Of a DNA stretch of 64,000 nt, positions 42,698 to 51,289 are shown piece by piece. This stretch comes from Brevibacterium sp. CCUG 69071. Lineage in GTDB: Bacteria > Actinomycetota > Actinomycetes > Actinomycetales > Brevibacteriaceae. The first letter of the stretch is position 1. Each line of letters begins with the position of its first letter. A program made the translations under genes and the position numbers. The stretch lies in contig NZ_PGFV01000002.1 in assembly GCF_021023135.1 (NCBI RefSeq), forward strand, positions 248,001 to 312,000, written 5' to 3'. Under the pieces are notes generated by a model that searched no databases, was not told where the DNA came from, and was given only the letters and a program-made list of their open reading frames with translations.

Positions 42698-43779
42698 TGA
42701 ACTCGACCGCATACGACCAGTTCAGCCGCACTGCACGGCAGGCGGCGAAAACGGTGATCGCGAACTATTCGACCTCGTTCGCCCTGGCCACACGATTCCT
42801 CGGGCCGAGCCACCGCGACCACATCCGCAATATCTACGCGCTCGTTCGCATCGCCGATGAGATCGTGGACGGACTCGCAGCCGACGCGGGTCTCACGCCC
42901 GAAGACCAGGAGCGTCTTCTCGAGAGCTTCGTGACCGCCACGAAGACCGGACTGGAGCGAGGCATCAGCGACAACCTCATCATTCACGCGTTTGCGCAGA
43001 CGGCACAGGCAGCGGGCATCACCGCGGAACTCATCGACCCCTTCTTTGACTCGATGCGCACGGACCTCGAGTCCGCGCACAAGGACTTGGAATCTCCTTC
43101 CTCAGCCACCAGAGCGCTTGCCCAGCGACCGTTTTCGCCGACCCCGCCGACTCGGCAGAACCAACCGCGTCCGCCGGTGCCACCGGGCCCACCGCCCCGA
43201 CCGACCCCGCAACCGCGAGGGCTGCGCGGCTTCGATGCCGATGAACACAGTCGGTACGTCTACGGATCCGCCGAGGTGGTCGGGCTGATGTGCCTCACCG
43301 TCTTCCTCATGGACGAAGACCGCACACCCACCCAGCGTGAGCGGCTAGAGTTCGGTGCCAGGCAGCTCGGTGCGGCCTTTCAGAACATCAATTTCCTGCG
43401 CGATCTCGCCGATGACAGCATTCGTCTCGGCCGCAGCTATCTCACCGCCGAGGGACGCCTCACCGAAACGGAGAAGACAGCCTGGGTGCGCACTATCCGC
43501 GACCAGCTCGCCCATGCCGAGGACACCATGACACTGCTGCCCAGGGATGCCCGCGCGGCAGTCCGCAGCGCCGCCGCACTCTTCACTGCCCTCATCGACC
43601 GGATCGCCGAGACTCCCGTCGCCGAGCTCTACGTCAAACGCATCCGCGTCCCCAACGCCGTCAAGGCGCGACTGGCGGCGAAGGCCATTCTGACCACGGC
43701 GGCAGAAGGCCGAACACTCGAGCACGCGCGAAGCGAGAACGAAACAAGTGTGCACGCGCGACACGAGGGCCGCCAGTGA
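42697..43779 (+). CDS. crtB: Phytoene synthase, with a proline-rich insert
   Basis: A 360-residue trans-isoprenyl synthase that condenses two GGPP to phytoene. The two Asp-rich Mg-binding motifs are present: Asp54-Glu-Ile-Val-Asp58 in RIADEIVDG and Arg235-Asp236...Asp240 in NINFLRDLADD. YVYGSAEVVGLMCL is the conserved middle helix. Residues about 132-177 are an inserted Ser/Pro/Arg-rich stretch (PRPPVPPGPPPRP) not found in ordinary CrtB. Another reading frame there gives the Ala/Thr/Asp linker style common in this genome. A GTG at 42694 is an alternative start; GAGG lies upstream. It overlaps crtI in a GTGA arrangement. Confidence 0.9.
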   Translation: MNSTAYDQFSRTARQAAKTVIANYSTSFALATRFLGPSHRDHIRNIYALVRIADEIVDGLAADAGLTPEDQERLLESFVTATKTGLERGISDNLIIHAFAQTAQAAGITAELIDPFFDSMRTDLESAHKDLESPSSATRALAQRPFSPTPPTRQNQPRPPVPPGPPPRPTPQPRGLRGFDADEHSRYVYGSAEVVGLMCLTVFLMDEDRTPTQRERLEFGARQLGAAFQNINFLRDLADDSIRLGRSYLTAEGRLTETEKTAWVRTIRDQLAHAEDTMTLLPRDARAAVRSAAALFTALIDRIAETPVAELYVKRIRVPNAVKARLAAKAILTTAAEGRTLEHARSENETSVHARHEGRQ

Positions 43780-45518
43780 CCACCGGAACTAGCGGAACAA
43801 TTGGAACCAGCGGAAACACACCAACCCCCAGAACCACCCGAACCGGCGTGATCGGCGGGGGAGCGGCCGGTCTCGCCACGGCCATCCTCTTGGCCCAGGA
43901 GGGGCATACGGTCGATCTCTTCGAGAAGAACGACCACCTCGGCGGGCGCATCGACGTCTTCGAACGGGACGGATTCCGGTTCGACACGGGTCCCTCCTGG
44001 TATCTCATGCCCGAGGTCTTCGACCATTTCTTCGCCCTGGCAGGCACCACCGCCGAGGCGGAGCTCGACCTGCGCACGCTCGATCCCGGTTACACGGTGT
44101 TCAGTCGGGCCGGCGCGGTCGGTCCCGCCGACGCCTCGACCGTTCCGGTGCGATCGTTGACGATTCCCCACGGACCCGCCCGCGTCCTCACTGCCTTCGA
44201 TCGCACCGAGCGTGGTGCCGGGCATGTCCTCGACGACTATCTGCAGTCGGCGAAGCGGACGAAGGAGCTCGCCCTCGCGCACTTCCTCTATAACCCCTTC
44301 ACCTCGGCCGCCTCGGTGCTCGACCGTGAGATCCTCGGGTCCCTGCCGACTCTCATGCGCATGCTGGGCACCTCCCTCGAGACCCACGCGAATTCCGCCG
44401 TCCGGGATCCGATGCTGCGACAGATCCTGCAGTACCCCGCGATCTTCCTCGGCACCGATCCGCGGCGGGCGCCCGCGATCTATCACCTCATGAGCACCCT
44501 CGACCTCGACGAAGGCGTCCGCTATCCGATGGGCGGATTCAGCACCATCATCGACTCCCTCGTCCGGTTGGCCAGGCAGGCGGGCGTGCGCATCCATACA
44601 GGTGCCGATGTCACGCGGATCCGCGCCGAGGCGGTGCCGCGGTCGGCGCGCGCAACGCCGGCCCGCGGCGCGAGGGTGAGAGGCATGAGAGCGCGCGACA
44701 TGAAGGCGCACGGCAGGACTGTCCACAATGCCACGAAGAATCGCCGGGTGACCGGTGTGACCTGGGTCGATGATGCGGGTGTCGAACGAGAGCACCCGGC
44801 GGAGATCATCGTCTCCGCAGCCGATCTCCACCACACGGAAACCCGCCTGCTCGACCCGGTCGACCGGAGCCGCCCCGAGGGCTCTTGGCAAAAGGTGTCC
44901 AGCGGGCCGGGCGCCGTGCTCGTCCTTCTCGGCGTCGCCGGAGAGCTGCCGCAGCTGCCCCACCACTCGCTGTTCTTCACCGAGGATTGGGCGGCGAACT
45001 TCGACGCGATCTTCGGTCCGCACCCGCGGATTCCCTCACCGGCCTCAATCTACGTCTGTCGCCCCAGTGCCACGGACCCGACCGTGGCACCGCCCGGACA
45101 CGAGAACCTCTTCGTCCTCATCCCCATCCCGGCCGATGCCGGAATCGGCGCCGGGGGACCCGACGGAACCGGCGACCCGCGCATCGAAGCCGCCGCTGAC
45201 AGGGCCATCGATCAGATCGCCGCGTGGGCCGAGATTCCCGACCTGCGGCAGCGGATCAGAGTGCGACAGACACAGGGCCCCACAGACTTCGCCGAGCGGT
45301 ATCACTCTTGGTTGGGAGGCATGCTCGGCCCGGCTCACACCTTGGACCAGAGTGCGATGTTCCGGGCGAAGAACGCCTCGACGAAGCTCGACGGCCTCTA
45401 CTATGCGGGCGCCACGACCTCGCCCGGCGTGGGCGTGCCGATGTGCCTGATCAGCGCCGAGGTCGTCCTCAAACTCATCCGCGGCGACTCGAGCCCGGGG
45501 CCTCTGCCGGTGACGTGA
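43776..45518 (+). CDS. crtI: Phytoene desaturase
   Basis: A 580-residue FAD-dependent desaturase: the dinucleotide-binding GVIGGGAAGLATAILLAQEGHTVDLFEKND at about 24-53, GGRIDVFERDGFRFDTGPSWYLMP, and the C-terminal bacterial CrtI signature ending in LYYAGATTSPGVGVPM. It converts phytoene to lycopene. It is longer than usual because of a low-complexity N-terminus (Thr/Gly) and a basic insert at about residues 288-320 rich in Arg and Ala. The GTG start is coupled to crtB. Confidence 0.95.
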   Translation: MTTGTSGTIGTSGNTPTPRTTRTGVIGGGAAGLATAILLAQEGHTVDLFEKNDHLGGRIDVFERDGFRFDTGPSWYLMPEVFDHFFALAGTTAEAELDLRTLDPGYTVFSRAGAVGPADASTVPVRSLTIPHGPARVLTAFDRTERGAGHVLDDYLQSAKRTKELALAHFLYNPFTSAASVLDREILGSLPTLMRMLGTSLETHANSAVRDPMLRQILQYPAIFLGTDPRRAPAIYHLMSTLDLDEGVRYPMGGFSTIIDSLVRLARQAGVRIHTGADVTRIRAEAVPRSARATPARGARVRGMRARDMKAHGRTVHNATKNRRVTGVTWVDDAGVEREHPAEIIVSAADLHHTETRLLDPVDRSRPEGSWQKVSSGPGAVLVLLGVAGELPQLPHHSLFFTEDWAANFDAIFGPHPRIPSPASIYVCRPSATDPTVAPPGHENLFVLIPIPADAGIGAGGPDGTGDPRIEAAADRAIDQIAAWAEIPDLRQRIRVRQTQGPTDFAERYHSWLGGMLGPAHTLDQSAMFRAKNASTKLDGLYYAGATTSPGVGVPMCLISAEVVLKLIRGDSSPGPLPVT

Positions 45519-45600
45519 CCTCTGCTGATAGTCGTGTTCGCTGTTGGTGACGTGTCCCGACCGTCGTCGGGGCCTGACCTGATGACCGGTTCGCTGCCTG

Positions 45601-45635
45601 GATGATCGTGCGCCGCCCGGCAACGCACGATCATC
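45601..45635. terminator. Bidirectional terminator hairpin between crtI and crtU
   Basis: GATGATCGTGCG (45601-45612) and its exact complement (45624-45635) flank an 11-base loop. It lies 82 bases after the crtI stop and reaches into the crtU stop codon (45634-45636), so it can serve both convergent operons. No T-run. Confidence 0.75.
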
Positions 45636-47316
45636 AGCGGCGAAGAGCGCCGATGAGTCCTCGTCGCAGCAGCCCGCGCCGAGGCGGTGACCAGATGTCC
45701 GTGCCCCGCACCCTCCACCCGGCCAGCAGTTCGTTGGCGGCCATGAAGCCCGTGGTTGCGGCCCGCTCCATGAGCGCGACCGGCGTCTCGCACCGGAGGG
45801 AGTCTCCGGCGAGCACCAGACCGGGAAAGGGCGTCGATACGCCGACTCGGCGGTCCCATGGCCGAGGATCGGCGAGGCCGCAGTCGTCCTCGATGAGGAG
45901 TTCCTGGTCGACGATCGGGATGTGCCTCGTCTCCGGGTAGGCCTCGTACAGGTCAGCCACCAGCTGAGAGGTGATCGCCTCGCGGTCGAGATATTCGAGG
46001 GCATAGGCGTGCAGCTCGACGACCGATCCGCCGTGAGTCTGCCGCCACCGTCGGGCTCCGGCCTCGAAGCGGTCGAGCACGGAGACGTTGTCGAGCAGGC
46101 GGTAGCCGGTGGTGCCGAGGAACGCGGCCCGATTTTCCGCCACCTCGCCACCGAGCCACAGTCGCAGCACGGCGAACGCAGGCGCGTTCGTCTGCGAGAC
46201 CAGGTCTTCGACCCATCGTTTTCGAGCGGAGACATCGTCCCCGCCGGTCCGGTCCGAAGGCCAGGGGGCCTGCACTGAGTCCACTGACTCGGTCGGCTCG
46301 GATCGTGACGCGAGATCGGCCACGAGTTCGCGCAGGCTGCGGGGGTCGACCGCGAGGACGACGGCATCGGTCTCGGCTGCTTCGGTGGTGCCAGTGCTGG
46401 TCGTCGTCTCGACGGTCCACCCGGACCCGTCCGACCGACCAAATCCGTCCGATCGACCAGCGCCGCTCGAACGTCTAGACCTCGCCGCCCGTCCAGATCC
46501 CTCCGACCGGCCACCGTCGTCCGACGGCCACAGCCCGGTCACCTCGGTGCCAGTGTCGATCCGGACCCCTGCCTCGGCGAGGTGTCGGCCCAGGGGCGCC
46601 CACAGGGCGGTGTCGTAGTCGTCGTCGGGGACGTCGAAGAGCAGGCCTTCGGACGAGCCGGTGAAGTACGTGTGGAACATCGCCACGAGCTCCCCGGCCG
46701 CGAAATCTGCGGGGTCGGCGAAGAAGGACCGGGCGAAGACCTCGAGAGCCAGGTGCCTGGCTCCCTCGGGGAAGCGCAGGCGGTCGAGGAACGCCTCGGC
46801 GGATTCCCCGTCATACCTGTCCATCGACGACGGATAGTCAACGTCGATGAGTTCGCAGGCGGTCGCGAGGTCCACCTCGGCGAGGCCGCGGAGCGGAAAA
46901 CTCGGACTGCTGAGCACGAACCCGGCCAGACTGAACGGGGGAGTGCGGGGAATCGAGGCGAAGGAGTCGAGGACGCCGTCTCTGCGCAGCAGGGGATAGT
47001 CGCCGGCCGGCACCAGCCGCCGCAGCCCGGGATCGGCGCGGGAGAGCAGACTGCGCAGGTTGTAATACTGCCGGAAGAAGGCGTGGAAACCCCGCGACAT
47101 GGTGCGCTCGCCGGGAATCCCCCACGCCCGGACCCTCCCGCCGAGGCGGTCCTCCCGTTCGATCAGACGCACCGTGGCTCCGTGCTCGGTCAGGATCGTG
47201 GCCGCTGCCAACCCGGCGATCCCGCCGCCGATGACCGTGACGTGCTTGGGGCGCAGGAGCCGATCCCGTCCCTGGTGGGAGGGGATGCGGAGTGCATGAC
47301 GGTCGCGGGGAGTCAT
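45634..47316 (-). CDS. crtU: CrtU, carotene desaturase/methyltransferase (isorenieratene synthase)
   Basis: A 560-residue FAD protein: VTVIGGGIAGLAAATILTEHGATVRLIEREDRLGGRVRAW, then MSRGFHAFFRQYYNLRSLL, a pattern specific to CrtU and related ring desaturases. The C-terminal FAD motif includes PGLVLAGDSLRCETPVALMERAATTGF. It aromatises and methyl-shifts the beta-ionone rings of beta-carotene to give isorenieratene. A Ser/Gly/Arg-rich repeat insert (SDGFGRSDGSG) lies around residues 265-300. Its start overlaps the crtYd stop. Confidence 0.9.
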   Translation of the reverse strand: MTPRDRHALRIPSHQGRDRLLRPKHVTVIGGGIAGLAAATILTEHGATVRLIEREDRLGGRVRAWGIPGERTMSRGFHAFFRQYYNLRSLLSRADPGLRRLVPAGDYPLLRRDGVLDSFASIPRTPPFSLAGFVLSSPSFPLRGLAEVDLATACELIDVDYPSSMDRYDGESAEAFLDRLRFPEGARHLALEVFARSFFADPADFAAGELVAMFHTYFTGSSEGLLFDVPDDDYDTALWAPLGRHLAEAGVRIDTGTEVTGLWPSDDGGRSEGSGRAARSRRSSGAGRSDGFGRSDGSGWTVETTTSTGTTEAAETDAVVLAVDPRSLRELVADLASRSEPTESVDSVQAPWPSDRTGGDDVSARKRWVEDLVSQTNAPAFAVLRLWLGGEVAENRAAFLGTTGYRLLDNVSVLDRFEAGARRWRQTHGGSVVELHAYALEYLDREAITSQLVADLYEAYPETRHIPIVDQELLIEDDCGLADPRPWDRRVGVSTPFPGLVLAGDSLRCETPVALMERAATTGFMAANELLAGWRVRGTDIWSPPRRGLLRRGLIGALRR

Positions 47317-47714
47317 CGGTTGCCGGCCTCCTCGGTCCCGGCCCCGGCAACATCGGCTCCGGCAACATCGGCTCTGGACTCGTCAGCGGCCTCGGCGACC
47401 GGGGAACGACGGTTCAGCCTGCGCTGCCAGAGCATGAGGACGGCGGTGATCATGGCGAAGCCGAAGCCGAAGTCCTCGATCGGGATGTCGAAGGGGAAGC
47501 GGATGCCTGAGAACTCGTCCGGGTTGTAGAGCACGATCGGGTTGCTCAGCTTCGTCAGCCAGCCGTCGACGAGACATTGGAAGAACAGGCAGATGCCCAG
47601 TGCCGCCCAGTACTGGGCACGGCGGAAGATGCCGCTGCGGACGACGAGCAGCTCGAGGACGATGACGACGACCATGCCGATGAGCGTCATGACCGTGTAT
47701 TCGGGAAGGTTCAT
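47313..47714 (-). CDS. crtYd: Lycopene cyclase subunit CrtYd
   Basis: A 133-residue membrane protein with three hydrophobic helices and the PFDIPIEDFGFGFAM motif, the PxE(E/D) signature of heterodimeric lycopene cyclases. It works with CrtYc to close the ends of lycopene into beta-carotene. The C-terminal tail contains two exact 15-bp repeats (47344-47373) encoding an Ala/Asp/Val/Gly repeat. It overlaps crtYc upstream and crtU downstream by four bases each. Confidence 0.92.
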   Translation of the reverse strand: MNLPEYTVMTLIGMVVVIVLELLVVRSGIFRRAQYWAALGICLFFQCLVDGWLTKLSNPIVLYNPDEFSGIRFPFDIPIEDFGFGFAMITAVLMLWQRRLNRRSPVAEAADESRADVAGADVAGAGTEEAGNR

Positions 47715-48124
47715 CGCCGGCCCTCCTCGTGCGCCTGTTGGGTTTCGTGCGACTGCGCAGCGTCGCCGTGTGCGCCTTCGGCGCTCCGAGCGCTTCCGGT
47801 TCTCCAGCGAGACCGCAGAGCCGTCAGCACCGTCCCGACGGCTTCGTAGCTGAGCAGGGCGCACAGGGGGATGACGAGGAAGAACACGAGCTCTTCGAGC
47901 GGAAGGTCGCCGAGGCGGATGCCGGTGACGAACCGCTCGTTGTAGTGCCAATGATCGCGGGCGATCGCCACCACGTCCCAGACCGAGAAGACGAGGACGA
48001 CCGGAACGATCGCCCACAGTGCGGACTTCCAACGGCGGTAGACCCGTGCCTGGAACAGGAGTTCGAGCGGCAGGGTGATGAGCACGCAGGCGCCCATGAG
48101 CAGCAGGTATTCGTAGGCGCTCAT
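47711..48124 (-). CDS. crtYc: Lycopene cyclase subunit CrtYc
   Basis: A 137-residue membrane protein: MSAYEYLLLMGACVLITLPLE, then FSVWDVVAIARDHWHYN, GIRLGDLPLEELVFFLVIP. The PLEE motif in its third helix region is diagnostic of the heterodimeric cyclase subunit. The C-terminal tail is hydrophilic and rich in Ser, Ala and His. It overlaps the P450 gene and crtYd by four bases, which keeps the two subunits in a fixed ratio. Confidence 0.92.
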   Translation of the reverse strand: MSAYEYLLLMGACVLITLPLELLFQARVYRRWKSALWAIVPVVLVFSVWDVVAIARDHWHYNERFVTGIRLGDLPLEELVFFLVIPLCALLSYEAVGTVLTALRSRWRTGSARSAEGAHGDAAQSHETQQAHEEGRR

Positions 48125-49485
48125 GTCGGCTCCTCGTGGCCAGCCGGCTGTCCGTAGTCCGGCTCCCCGTAATCTGGTTCCCCGCGCTCCGTGCCGTGTC
48201 CGTGGTCGAAGGCCAGTTCCAGACCGCGGATGCGGTAGCCGGCGATGACGCTGTCCCAGCCGATCGTCGGCTCGTTGAGGATGCGGGGGCGGTGGGCGAG
48301 GATGCGGGGGCGGTGGGCGAGGAGGCGGTGGAGCAGGGCATCGGTCTCGAGCAGGGCCAGCGGCTGGCCCGGACAGGAGTGGGCTCCGTCGCTGAAGCTC
48401 ATCCCCACCGCGGGCACCCCGTCTGCCGTGAGGCGGGCCGGGCACAGGGAGTGCGGATCCGAGCCGTCTCCGCCAGATTCGGTATCGTCTCGACCAGACT
48501 CGGTCGGGTCGAAAGCGGCAGGGTCCGTGTTCGTCTCGCGGACGCAGACGTCGATGAGATCTCCCCGCGCGATGGTGTGGGTGCTCCCGCCGTCCGCGAT
48601 CTCGACCTCGTCCCGGGCACGACGGTAGAGATGGCCGACGACGGGTTCGAGGCGGATGATCTCCTTGAGGATCTCGAGGCGCCGAGGTTGCTCCGCCCGG
48701 CTGTACTCCGCACCCAGATCCGGATCGCTGAGGAGATGCCAGCAGGCCATCGAGATGAATTCCCGGGTCGTGACCATGCCCGCGGTCCCGTAGGTCACGC
48801 ATTCGACGAGGATGTCGCTTGTGCTGTGTCCCGATTCGATGAGATGAGTGAGGACATCGCCGCCGGCCCGAGAGCCGCCGCGGCCGCGCCGTCTCGCCCT
48901 CACTGCGGGGCGGACGTCGGCGAGATAGAACCGTCCGATCGGCACGAGTCCGTTGATCGCGGCCTGCAGCCACTGCAGGCGGGTGCGTCCCCAGTTCGGG
49001 GTCGCGAGGTCCACGGGAGGTTGGGTGAAGAAGCCTTCGAGCCGGCGGGACATGCCTGCGACACTCGATTCGGTCAGTCCCACCACCTCGGCGGTGACTT
49101 CGACCGCGAAGTGCAGGGCCACCTCGTCGAGTCGGCACCGCCCCTGCCTGACGACGTGCTCGACCGCGGCCTCGGCGCGTTCGGCGATGAAGTCTCCGTA
49201 GCGGTCGGCGACCACGGCAGGAGCGAAGAAGCGGGCGAGATCCCTGCGCTGGGCGTCGTGGGCCGGGCCGTCGGAGATGAGGATCGGATGGCGGCGGAAG
49301 ACTCCGCGCGGAATCCGCTCGGCGGTGAACCCCGCCTGAGATGTGCACGTGCGGGCGCGCAGCACCGTCCGTGCCGCCGCGAAGGAGCGGATGCGCCAGA
49401 TCGCAGACGGACCCTCACCGATCACCTCCCGTTCGACGCTCGGTTCGGCGGCCTCGTCCTCCCGCAGGGCCTTACGTGCGCTCAT
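48121..49485 (-). CDS. Cytochrome P450, probable carotenoid ring hydroxylase
   Basis: A 454-residue P450. The heme-Cys loop is FSDGAHSCPGQ, the K-helix ExxR is in EIIRLEP, and the I-helix region reads GTAGMVTTREF with Val where most P450s have an acidic residue before Thr. Location between crtE and crtYc fits the P450 gene of the B. linens cluster, proposed to hydroxylate isorenieratene at the 3-positions. Two in-frame repeats lie near the C-terminus: a 21-bp unit at 48277-48318 (LAHRPRI twice) and a 15-bp unit at 48154-48183 (GEPDY twice). Confidence 0.88.
   Translation of the reverse strand: MSARKALREDEAAEPSVEREVIGEGPSAIWRIRSFAAARTVLRARTCTSQAGFTAERIPRGVFRRHPILISDGPAHDAQRRDLARFFAPAVVADRYGDFIAERAEAAVEHVVRQGRCRLDEVALHFAVEVTAEVVGLTESSVAGMSRRLEGFFTQPPVDLATPNWGRTRLQWLQAAINGLVPIGRFYLADVRPAVRARRRGRGGSRAGGDVLTHLIESGHSTSDILVECVTYGTAGMVTTREFISMACWHLLSDPDLGAEYSRAEQPRRLEILKEIIRLEPVVGHLYRRARDEVEIADGGSTHTIARGDLIDVCVRETNTDPAAFDPTESGRDDTESGGDGSDPHSLCPARLTADGVPAVGMSFSDGAHSCPGQPLALLETDALLHRLLAHRPRILAHRPRILNEPTIGWDSVIAGYRIRGLELAFDHGHGTERGEPDYGEPDYGQPAGHEEPT
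48277..48318 (-). repeat. Two exact 21-bp in-frame repeats within the P450 gene
   Basis: The 21-bp unit beginning GAGGATGCGGGGGCGG occurs at 48277-48297 and 48298-48318, with the start of a third degenerate unit after it. It encodes the duplicated LAHRPRI segment. Confidence 0.85.
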
Positions 49486-50537
49486 GACTCCCGCAGCCCG
49501 CTCGCCGCGGTCAGCGCGTGCAGAGATGCGGCGAGGCGCGGCGGAAGATCCGCCTCATCGATGAGCCGGCCGATCGCCTCGCAGCGTTCGGCGATCATCG
49601 ACTCGACGAACATGCGTGCCCCGGTGGCCTCGATGCTCTCGCGCAGACGCTGACCGTCGACCTCGTCGAGATCCGGGCGGCCGAACAGGTGGTCAACCTC
49701 GGCCCAGCCCGGGTCGGGGCGGGCGAAGGCGATGAGCAGGGTCTCCTTGCCCTCCCGCAGATCGCTGAGCGCGGACTTGCCGGTCCGAGCCTCGTCGCCG
49801 AAGACCCCAAGCACGTCGTCGCGCAGCTGATAGACGATGCCGATTCGGCGGGCTATCGCCCCGAGCCGGTCGATGACCTCGGGTGAGGATCCGGCGAGCA
49901 CAGCCGCTACGGTCACCGGGGCTTCGAAGGAATACGCCGAGGTCTTACGGGCGATCATCTCGAGCACCTCCTCGGCGCTCGCCCGCTCGAGGCGGAGGCT
50001 CAGCCACACATCGGACTGCTCCCCGGCCGCGCTCTGCGCGATCGTGTCCTCGACGATGTCGAGGATGGCGATGCGACGGTCGCGGTCGACATCGAGCCTG
50101 GCCAGCAGCGACTGGGCGAGGGTGAGCATGAGGTCCCCGGCCAGCAGCGAGGAGGCCTCACCCCAGGTGGTCGCGGTCGATTCCGGCGCCCCGCGCTCTA
50201 TGGCCTCGGCGGCGAAGCTGCCCGTGATGTTCGGTTCGCCGCGGCGCAGGGTGTCGTGGTCGATGACATCGTCATGGACGACGAGGGCGATGTGGAGCAG
50301 CTGCATCGCGCAGGCCGCATCGATCGCGGCGCTCTCATCGGTCCCTCCGAGTGCGGTGTGGGTGTCGATGAGCAGTCTGGGTCGGAGCAGCTTCCCGCCG
50401 CGCGCGATCCGCTCGAGGCGGTCCCAGAGCCGCTCGTATTGGGGTGTCAGGGAGCGGGCTCGCCCGCGAGAGGCCGCAAGCACTTCCCTCATCCGGGTCT
50501 CGAGGGTCAGTTGGGCCGGTAGTGCCTGGTCGGTCAT
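49482..50537 (-). CDS. crtE: Geranylgeranyl diphosphate synthase
   Basis: A 351-residue trans-prenyltransferase: GGKLLRPRL (IPP binding), the first Asp-rich motif Asp89-Asp90-Val-Ile-Asp93 preceded by LLHIALVVH, and the second motif RDDVLGVFGD at about 240. It extends farnesyl or shorter diphosphates to GGPP for CrtB. It is the first gene of the leftward operon crtE-P450-crtYc-crtYd-crtU, in which every junction is a four-base overlap. The promoter lies between it and the divergent MarR gene. Confidence 0.92.
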   Translation of the reverse strand: MTDQALPAQLTLETRMREVLAASRGRARSLTPQYERLWDRLERIARGGKLLRPRLLIDTHTALGGTDESAAIDAACAMQLLHIALVVHDDVIDHDTLRRGEPNITGSFAAEAIERGAPESTATTWGEASSLLAGDLMLTLAQSLLARLDVDRDRRIAILDIVEDTIAQSAAGEQSDVWLSLRLERASAEEVLEMIARKTSAYSFEAPVTVAAVLAGSSPEVIDRLGAIARRIGIVYQLRDDVLGVFGDEARTGKSALSDLREGKETLLIAFARPDPGWAEVDHLFGRPDLDEVDGQRLRESIEATGARMFVESMIAERCEAIGRLIDEADLPPRLAASLHALTAASGLRES

Positions 50538-50587
50538 CGGCGTCCGCCGTCATCGCAGTTCAGGACCATCTCCACGTCACGACCTCA

Positions 50588-50641
50588 ATTTCGTTAGCCT
50601 GGCGAGAATTCAATCTAACACAGCCCGAGTATGCTGTCATC
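50588..50641. promoter_or_regulatory. Divergent crtE/MarR control region
   Basis: ATTTCGTTAGC begins at 50588. GTTAG (50593-50597) is matched by CTAAC at 50615-50619. The TTTCGTTAGC part is the same sequence as the half-site in the crtBI palindrome. Rightward, TATGCT at 50630-50635 ends six bases before the MarR GTG, the spacing of a leaderless promoter. Confidence 0.6.
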
Positions 50642-51229
50642 GTGCCACCTGCAGAGAGCAGCGAGCCCGAGGAATCCGGGCTCACATACTTTACGGACGA
50701 TTTGGACTTCTCCGATCGCTCGCAGCTGAGCGCAGCCGAAATCAGAGAATCCAACGCCGTGATGGAGGCACTGCGGCGGTGGCGGGAGGCCGACCGGGCC
50801 CTCGCCGAGGCGTCGCGTCGATTTATGCGGCTCAACGATTCCGACATGCGCGCCATCCACATGCTCGTCCGCGCCCATCGGCGGGGGAACCTCTCCACCC
50901 CCAAAGATGTCGCCGCCGGGGTCGGCATCTCGAGCGCTGCGACCACGAAGCTCGTTGACCGGCTCGTCGCCGCTGGGCACCTCGTCCGCCTTCCCCACCC
51001 GCACGATCAGCGCACTGTGTGCATTCAGGTCACCGAAGCGACCGCCCGGGCCGCGCACGAGTCGATCGGTCGTCAGCACGCCCGCCGATTCGATGCGGCA
51101 GCCGCGCTCAGCCATGAACAGCGACGTGCGGTCATCGAGTTTCTCGAGGCGCTGACCGAGGCGGATTTGCCGCAGGGGATTCTCGCCGCAGCGAAGAACG
51201 AGACCGAGGCAGGCAACAGTAACGGCTGA
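50642..51229 (+). CDS. MarR family regulator of the carotenoid cluster (CrtR-like)
   Basis: A 195-residue MarR protein: LNDSDMRAIHMLVRAHRRGNLSTPKDVAAGVGISSAATTKLVDRLVAAGHLVRLPHPHDQRTVCIQVTEA contains the winged helix with the Asp-x-Arg wing. MarR regulators divergent from crtE in actinobacteria (CrtR) repress carotenogenesis and respond to GGPP; the same role is inferred here. No ribosome site precedes the GTG at 50642, but a -10-like hexamer does. The likely binding sites are the CGTTAGC elements at both crt promoters. Confidence 0.88.
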   Translation: MPPAESSEPEESGLTYFTDDLDFSDRSQLSAAEIRESNAVMEALRRWREADRALAEASRRFMRLNDSDMRAIHMLVRAHRRGNLSTPKDVAAGVGISSAATTKLVDRLVAAGHLVRLPHPHDQRTVCIQVTEATARAAHESIGRQHARRFDAAAALSHEQRRAVIEFLEALTEADLPQGILAAAKNETEAGNSNG

Positions 51230-51289
51230 TCCGCCTCGGCGGGGATGGCTGACCACCTCGGCGATCGCAGGCGAAACCGCGTCCGCCGC

